Source: Sodalis glossinidius str. 'morsitans' (GTDB lineage: Bacteria > Pseudomonadota > Gammaproteobacteria > Enterobacterales > Enterobacteriaceae). From it: a stretch of 64,000 nucleotides of DNA. A model generated the notes under the pieces. That model saw nothing but the letters and a program-made list of their open reading frames with translations, was not told the origin of the DNA and ran no database searches. The DNA lies in the NCBI RefSeq assembly GCF_000010085.1, contig NC_007712.1, positions 2,542,001 to 2,606,000 on the forward strand, given 5' to 3'. The position numbers and the translations under genes were made by a program. Shown piece after piece: positions 61,105-64,000 of this stretch. The first letter of the stretch is position 1, and each line of letters opens with the position of its first letter.

Positions 61105-61113
61105 GGGGACGCT

Positions 61114-62066
61114 ATGTCTGTGAGCATCTGCACCATGGGTGAGTTACTGATGGAATTTCTCTGTAAAAACTATAACCAGGGCTTCACCCGGCCCGGGGAG
61201 TTCCTCGGCCCCTATCCCAGCGGCGCGCCCGCCATCTTCGCCGCGCAGGTCGCCCGTTTGGGCTTCAGCTCCCTGTTATTCGGCTGCGTCGGCAACGACA
61301 ATTTCGGCGAACTTAATATCGAGCGGCTGCGCCAGGAGGGCGTAGCAACCGAAGGCATCACCCGGGTAGACAAAGCGCCCACCGGCACCGCCTTCGTCAG
61401 CTATCGCACTCCCCTTGAGCAGGATTTTATCTTCAATATTCCCAGCAGCGCTTGCGGTTTCCTCTCCCCAGACCATATTCAGCCCGCCCTGCTTGAGCGC
61501 TGCCAGCACTTTCATATTATGGGGTCATCGCTGTTTTCGTTACGTATCATTGACGCCATGCGCAAGGTGATTCAGATAGTCAAAGCCAATCAGGGAACCG
61601 TTTCCTTCGATCCCAACATCTGCAAGGAGATGATGAATATCCCCGAGATGCGCTAGACCTTCGACTACATTCTGAAATACACTGATATCTTTTTGCAAGC
61701 GAAAGGGAAATGACTGATTTCGCCCACGGCCGCAATCAGTCGGAGGCGGCAATCGTTGCCGACCTGCTGGCGGGAGGCGTGCAGCATGTCACCATCAAAC
61801 GGGGCGGCAACGGCGCCAGCCATTACCAGTGGCGGCAGGGCGGACTGCAGGAGCAGCATGTCGCGGGTTACCAGACCCCGCTGGTAGACCCCACGGGCGC
61901 CGGTGACTGTTTCGGCGCAACTTTTGTCAGCCTGCTGCTGGCCGGCTATCCGGTCAGCGAGGCGCTGACCTATGCCAACGCCAGCGGCGCGCTGGCGGTA
62001 TCCCGCAAGGGGCCGATGGAGGGCATCTCTACGCTGCAGGAGATTAAACGACTGGTGTTGGCATAA
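61114..62066 (+). pseudogene. PfkB-family sugar kinase (second paralogue), broken
   Basis: ATG 61114 with GGGGACG upstream. MSVSICTMGELLMEFLCKNY, GPYPSGAPAIFAAQVARLGF, FDPNICKEMMNIPEMR, then TAG 61654-61656. A frame change follows near 61690 (FDYILKYTDIFLQAKGK). The final frame (61710-62066) has the catalytic DPTGAGDCFGATFVSLLLAG and KGPMEGISTLQEIKRLVLA. About one third identical blocks with the kinase at 56365-57299, on the opposite strand. Confidence 0.82.
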
Positions 62067-62174
62067 GCGGCGCGCCTGTTTCGACGCTTATCCGCCAAAC
62101 CCTCGCCGCGGGTCGCCGATCGGCGCATCCTTACACCTGCAGCTCCACGCACAGAATACGAAACACCCAGCACG

Positions 62175-62293
62175 GGGCTTTGGGCTTTGGGCTTTGGGCT
62201 TTGGGCTTTGGGCTTTGGGCTTTGGGCTTTGGGCTTTGGGCTTTGGGCTTTGGGCTTTGGGCTTTGGGCTTTGGGCTTTGGGCTTTGGGCTTT
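62175..62293 (+). repeat. (GGGCTTT)17 heptanucleotide microsatellite
   Basis: 17 perfect, uninterrupted copies of the 7-bp unit GGGCTTT (119 bp). It lies in the 466-bp gap between the pfkB relic and sotB. Because 7 is not a multiple of 3, every frame encodes the same 7-residue cycle, and no frame has a stop. Long open frames on both strands here are artefacts of the repeat. Confidence 0.97.
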
Positions 62294-62532
62294 GCGGGCG
62301 GCGTATCCCCTTTCGCATGCGTCGCAAAGCATACATTGACGCCTTTCCTTCAACACCAGGCAAAAAACGCGGCACTAAGTTCAGCACGTTGAAACCGCAA
62401 AAAAACGCGGCACAGATCACATAACAAGAGTAAACTGTTATCATGCAGCCTGGGCGTCGCAGGCCCCCGCTGCCACGACGATGCTCCACCCGGTGCTTTC
62501 CGCTAATTTCTTTTTTGTTGGCTGCCATCTCA

Positions 62533-63768
62533 ATGCAAACGACACGTTCTTCCCGCCAATCTCGGGCCCGCCCGCCGTTTACGCCTCGTACCAGTCGCTC
62601 AAGAGCCTGGCTGCGGGTGCTATGCCTGGCGCTGGCGGCCTTTATCTTTAATACCACCGAATTTGTCCCCGTCGGGCTTCTAAGCGATATCGCCGACAGT
62701 TTTGCCATGACGCCGGCCCAGGTGGGATTGATCATCACCGTTTACGCTTGGGGGGTAGCACTGATGTCGCTTCCGCTGATGCTGTTGTCAAGCCAGATGG
62801 AGCGACGCAACCTGCTGATGGGCACGTTCGCGCTGTTCATCGCCAGCCATGTGCTCACCGCCTTCGCCTGGAATTTCTGGGTGTTGATGTGTTCACGCAT
62901 CGGAGTAGCGCTGGCACATGCGGTGTTTTGGTCAATAACCGCCTCGCTGGCTATTCGCGTCGGCCCGAAAGGAAAATCAGAGCAATCACTCAGTCTTTTG
63001 ACCACCGGCACCGTGCTGGCGATGGTGCTGGGGCTGCCGCTGGGGAGACTCATAGGCCAATATTTGGGCTGGCGTATGACCTTTGGCATTATCGGCATCA
63101 CCGCGCTGGCGATTATGCTGCTTCTGTGGCGTCTGCTGCCGCGTTTGCCCAGTAATCATTCAAGCTCCCTGAGCAGCGTGCCGGCACTGTTTCGCCGCCC
63201 TGCGCTGGTGAGCATTTACGGTATCACTGTAGTGGTGGTAACGGCCCACTATACCGCCTACAGCTATATTGAACCTTTCATGCAGCGCGTGGCCTCCGCC
63301 GGCGAAAACTTCACCACCATGTTGCTTTTGCTGTTCGGCGCCGCCGGTATCCTCGGCAGCCTGGTATTTTCATTCCTGGGCAACCGTCACCCTACCGCGC
63401 TATTGATGGGCGTTATTTTCTGTCTGATGATTTGCCTGCTGTTACTGCTGCCGCTGGCGCCGCATAATCTCGCTATCGCGTTGTTGTGCGTTATCTGGAG
63501 CATGGCCATGACCGCCCTCGCCCTGAGTCTTCAGGTGAAAGTCCTCGGCATGGCGCAGGATGCCACTGATGTCGCTATGGCCCTGTTTTCCGGCATTTTC
63601 AATCTGGGTATCGGTGCCGGCGCATTACTGGGGAATCAGGTCAGCTTGTTCTTCACCATCGATGATATCGGCCTGGTGGGCGCGCTGATTGCCTTGCTGG
63701 GTCTGGCGCTGTGTATATGGGCATTTCGCCGCTACCGCGACGTATTCCGCCTTATCAACCTCGGGTGA
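62533..63768 (+). CDS. sotB: Sugar efflux transporter SotB (MFS, DHA1 family)
   Basis: Inner-membrane 12-segment MFS exporter; E. coli SotB (YdeA) exports arabinose and IPTG-like sugars. About 411 residues from ATG 62533; the frame extends to 62443 but extra residues have no match. No clear Shine-Dalgarno, so start is uncertain. Signature AAFIFNTTEFVPVGLLSDIA in segment 1, and TVVVVTAHYTAYSYIEPFMQ, AMALFSGIFNLGIGAGALLG later. Frame intact. A microsatellite lies 240 bp upstream. Confidence 0.9.
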   Translation: MQTTRSSRQSRARPPFTPRTSRSRAWLRVLCLALAAFIFNTTEFVPVGLLSDIADSFAMTPAQVGLIITVYAWGVALMSLPLMLLSSQMERRNLLMGTFALFIASHVLTAFAWNFWVLMCSRIGVALAHAVFWSITASLAIRVGPKGKSEQSLSLLTTGTVLAMVLGLPLGRLIGQYLGWRMTFGIIGITALAIMLLLWRLLPRLPSNHSSSLSSVPALFRRPALVSIYGITVVVVTAHYTAYSYIEPFMQRVASAGENFTTMLLLLFGAAGILGSLVFSFLGNRHPTALLMGVIFCLMICLLLLLPLAPHNLAIALLCVIWSMAMTALALSLQVKVLGMAQDATDVAMALFSGIFNLGIGAGALLGNQVSLFFTIDDIGLVGALIALLGLALCIWAFRRYRDVFRLINLG

Positions 63769-63905
63769 GGCAGGTTACCATCGCTGCCGCCGGCGGGCGT
63801 TACCGGAGGGCTTGGCATGCTGAGTTGGCGGTTGGCGGAGCGCCATGCCGGCCACCGCGAAAGGTCGATACCTGCGCGAAGCACTTTCAAGCTGCATCGG
63901 CATAC

Positions 63906-63973
63906 TGACGCCCTGCGTGAGGCCCCAGACAGCAGGCATGATGACGCCCGCGCGAGGCCCCGGGCAGCAGGCA
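63906..63973 (+). repeat. Two imperfect tandem copies of a ~36-bp unit
   Basis: TGACGCCCTGCGTGAGGCCC...AGCAGGCA (63906-63938), then TGACGCCCGCGCGAGGCCCC...AGCAGGCA (63942-63973). The rest of 63769-64000 has no gene I can support. Confidence 0.65.
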
Positions 63974-64000
63974 CCTTAGCGCTTGTGGCGCGTCAGGTGT

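Noticed and set aside
62175..62293. Possible CRISPR array
   Set aside because: A simple 7-bp repeat with no spacers and no cas genes.
61970..62738. Long ORFs with PKAQSPK or GFGLWAL repeats on both strands
   Set aside because: They are produced by the 7-bp microsatellite, which has no stop in any frame. No ribosome site or homology supports them.

Overview
This is a chromosomal segment of an enteric gammaproteobacterium in an early stage of genome decay. Almost every recognisable gene is closest to a known Enterobacterales family (sapCDF-fabI, rnb, sitABCD, digH, hemB, sotB). More than half of them are broken by frameshifts, in-frame stops, internal deletions or insertion sequences, while GC content stays fairly high. 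That pattern is typical of recently host-restricted insect symbionts. The mix (an AA10 chitin-active LPMO relic, sit metal uptake, IS5/IS256/IS4 remnants, about half pseudogenes) fits Sodalis glossinidius, the tsetse symbiont, or a close relative. The species name is inference from gene content, not from a marker gene.

Layout. 1-1.9 kb: an IS903-group relic inserted in a P4-type integrase relic, sitting where sapA/sapB would be expected. 1.9-5.6 kb: intact sapC-sapD-sapF and fabI. 5.6-10.1 kb: dead LysR regulator, PTS EIICB with a single frameshift, and ydeP-like oxidoreductase. 10.3-12.2 kb: intact rnb. 12.2-16.6 kb: a rearranged, partly AT-rich patch with a kdgT relic cut by an IS256-type element, an unrecognised broken ORF, an IS903 fragment and a dead LPMO. 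17.1-22 kb: intact Fur-box-controlled sitABCD and convergent digH. 22-25 kb: relics of a GH3 glycosidase, MmgE/PrpD and a TrxR-like enzyme. 25.4-26.5 kb: intact periplasmic S66 peptidase. 27-35.2 kb: dead lactate and quinoprotein functions (lldD, cycA, dld, the PQQ receptor pqqU, and PQQ glucose dehydrogenase gcd). 35.4-37 kb: a chimera of three gene fragments (M20 peptidase, amn, alcohol dehydrogenase).

37.4-40.4 kb: dead iclR followed by an apparently intact alpha/beta hydrolase and MFS transporter. 40.4-43.4 kb: ssuB relic, an apparently intact siderophore-interacting reductase, and an acyltransferase relic. 43.5-48.1 kb: a decayed Csu-type chaperone-usher pilus operon. 48.4-49.3 kb: intact hemB. 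49.9-53.6 kb: dead ABC transporter and two dead cyclic-di-GMP enzymes, one cut by an IS4-family element (53.6-54.9 kb). 55-62 kb: a decayed sugar catabolic island (ribose-type ABC transporter, two PfkB kinases, GatZ/KbaZ) with a DeoR-like sensor protein lacking its DNA-binding domain. 62.2 kb: 17 perfect copies of a 7-bp repeat. 62.5-63.8 kb: intact sotB.

Functionally, what survives is core metabolism (fatty acid, heme, RNA turnover), Mn/Fe acquisition, peptide/polyamine ABC components, peptidoglycan trimming and efflux. What has been lost is carbon-source breadth, periplasmic glucose oxidation, pili, c-di-GMP signalling and chitin attack. No new defence, secretion or CRISPR system was found. 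The most interesting features are the decay structures themselves (repeat expansions, frameshifts at homopolymers, gene chimeras), the Ala-93 FabI, the unusual LPMO and the unrecognised AT-rich ORF.
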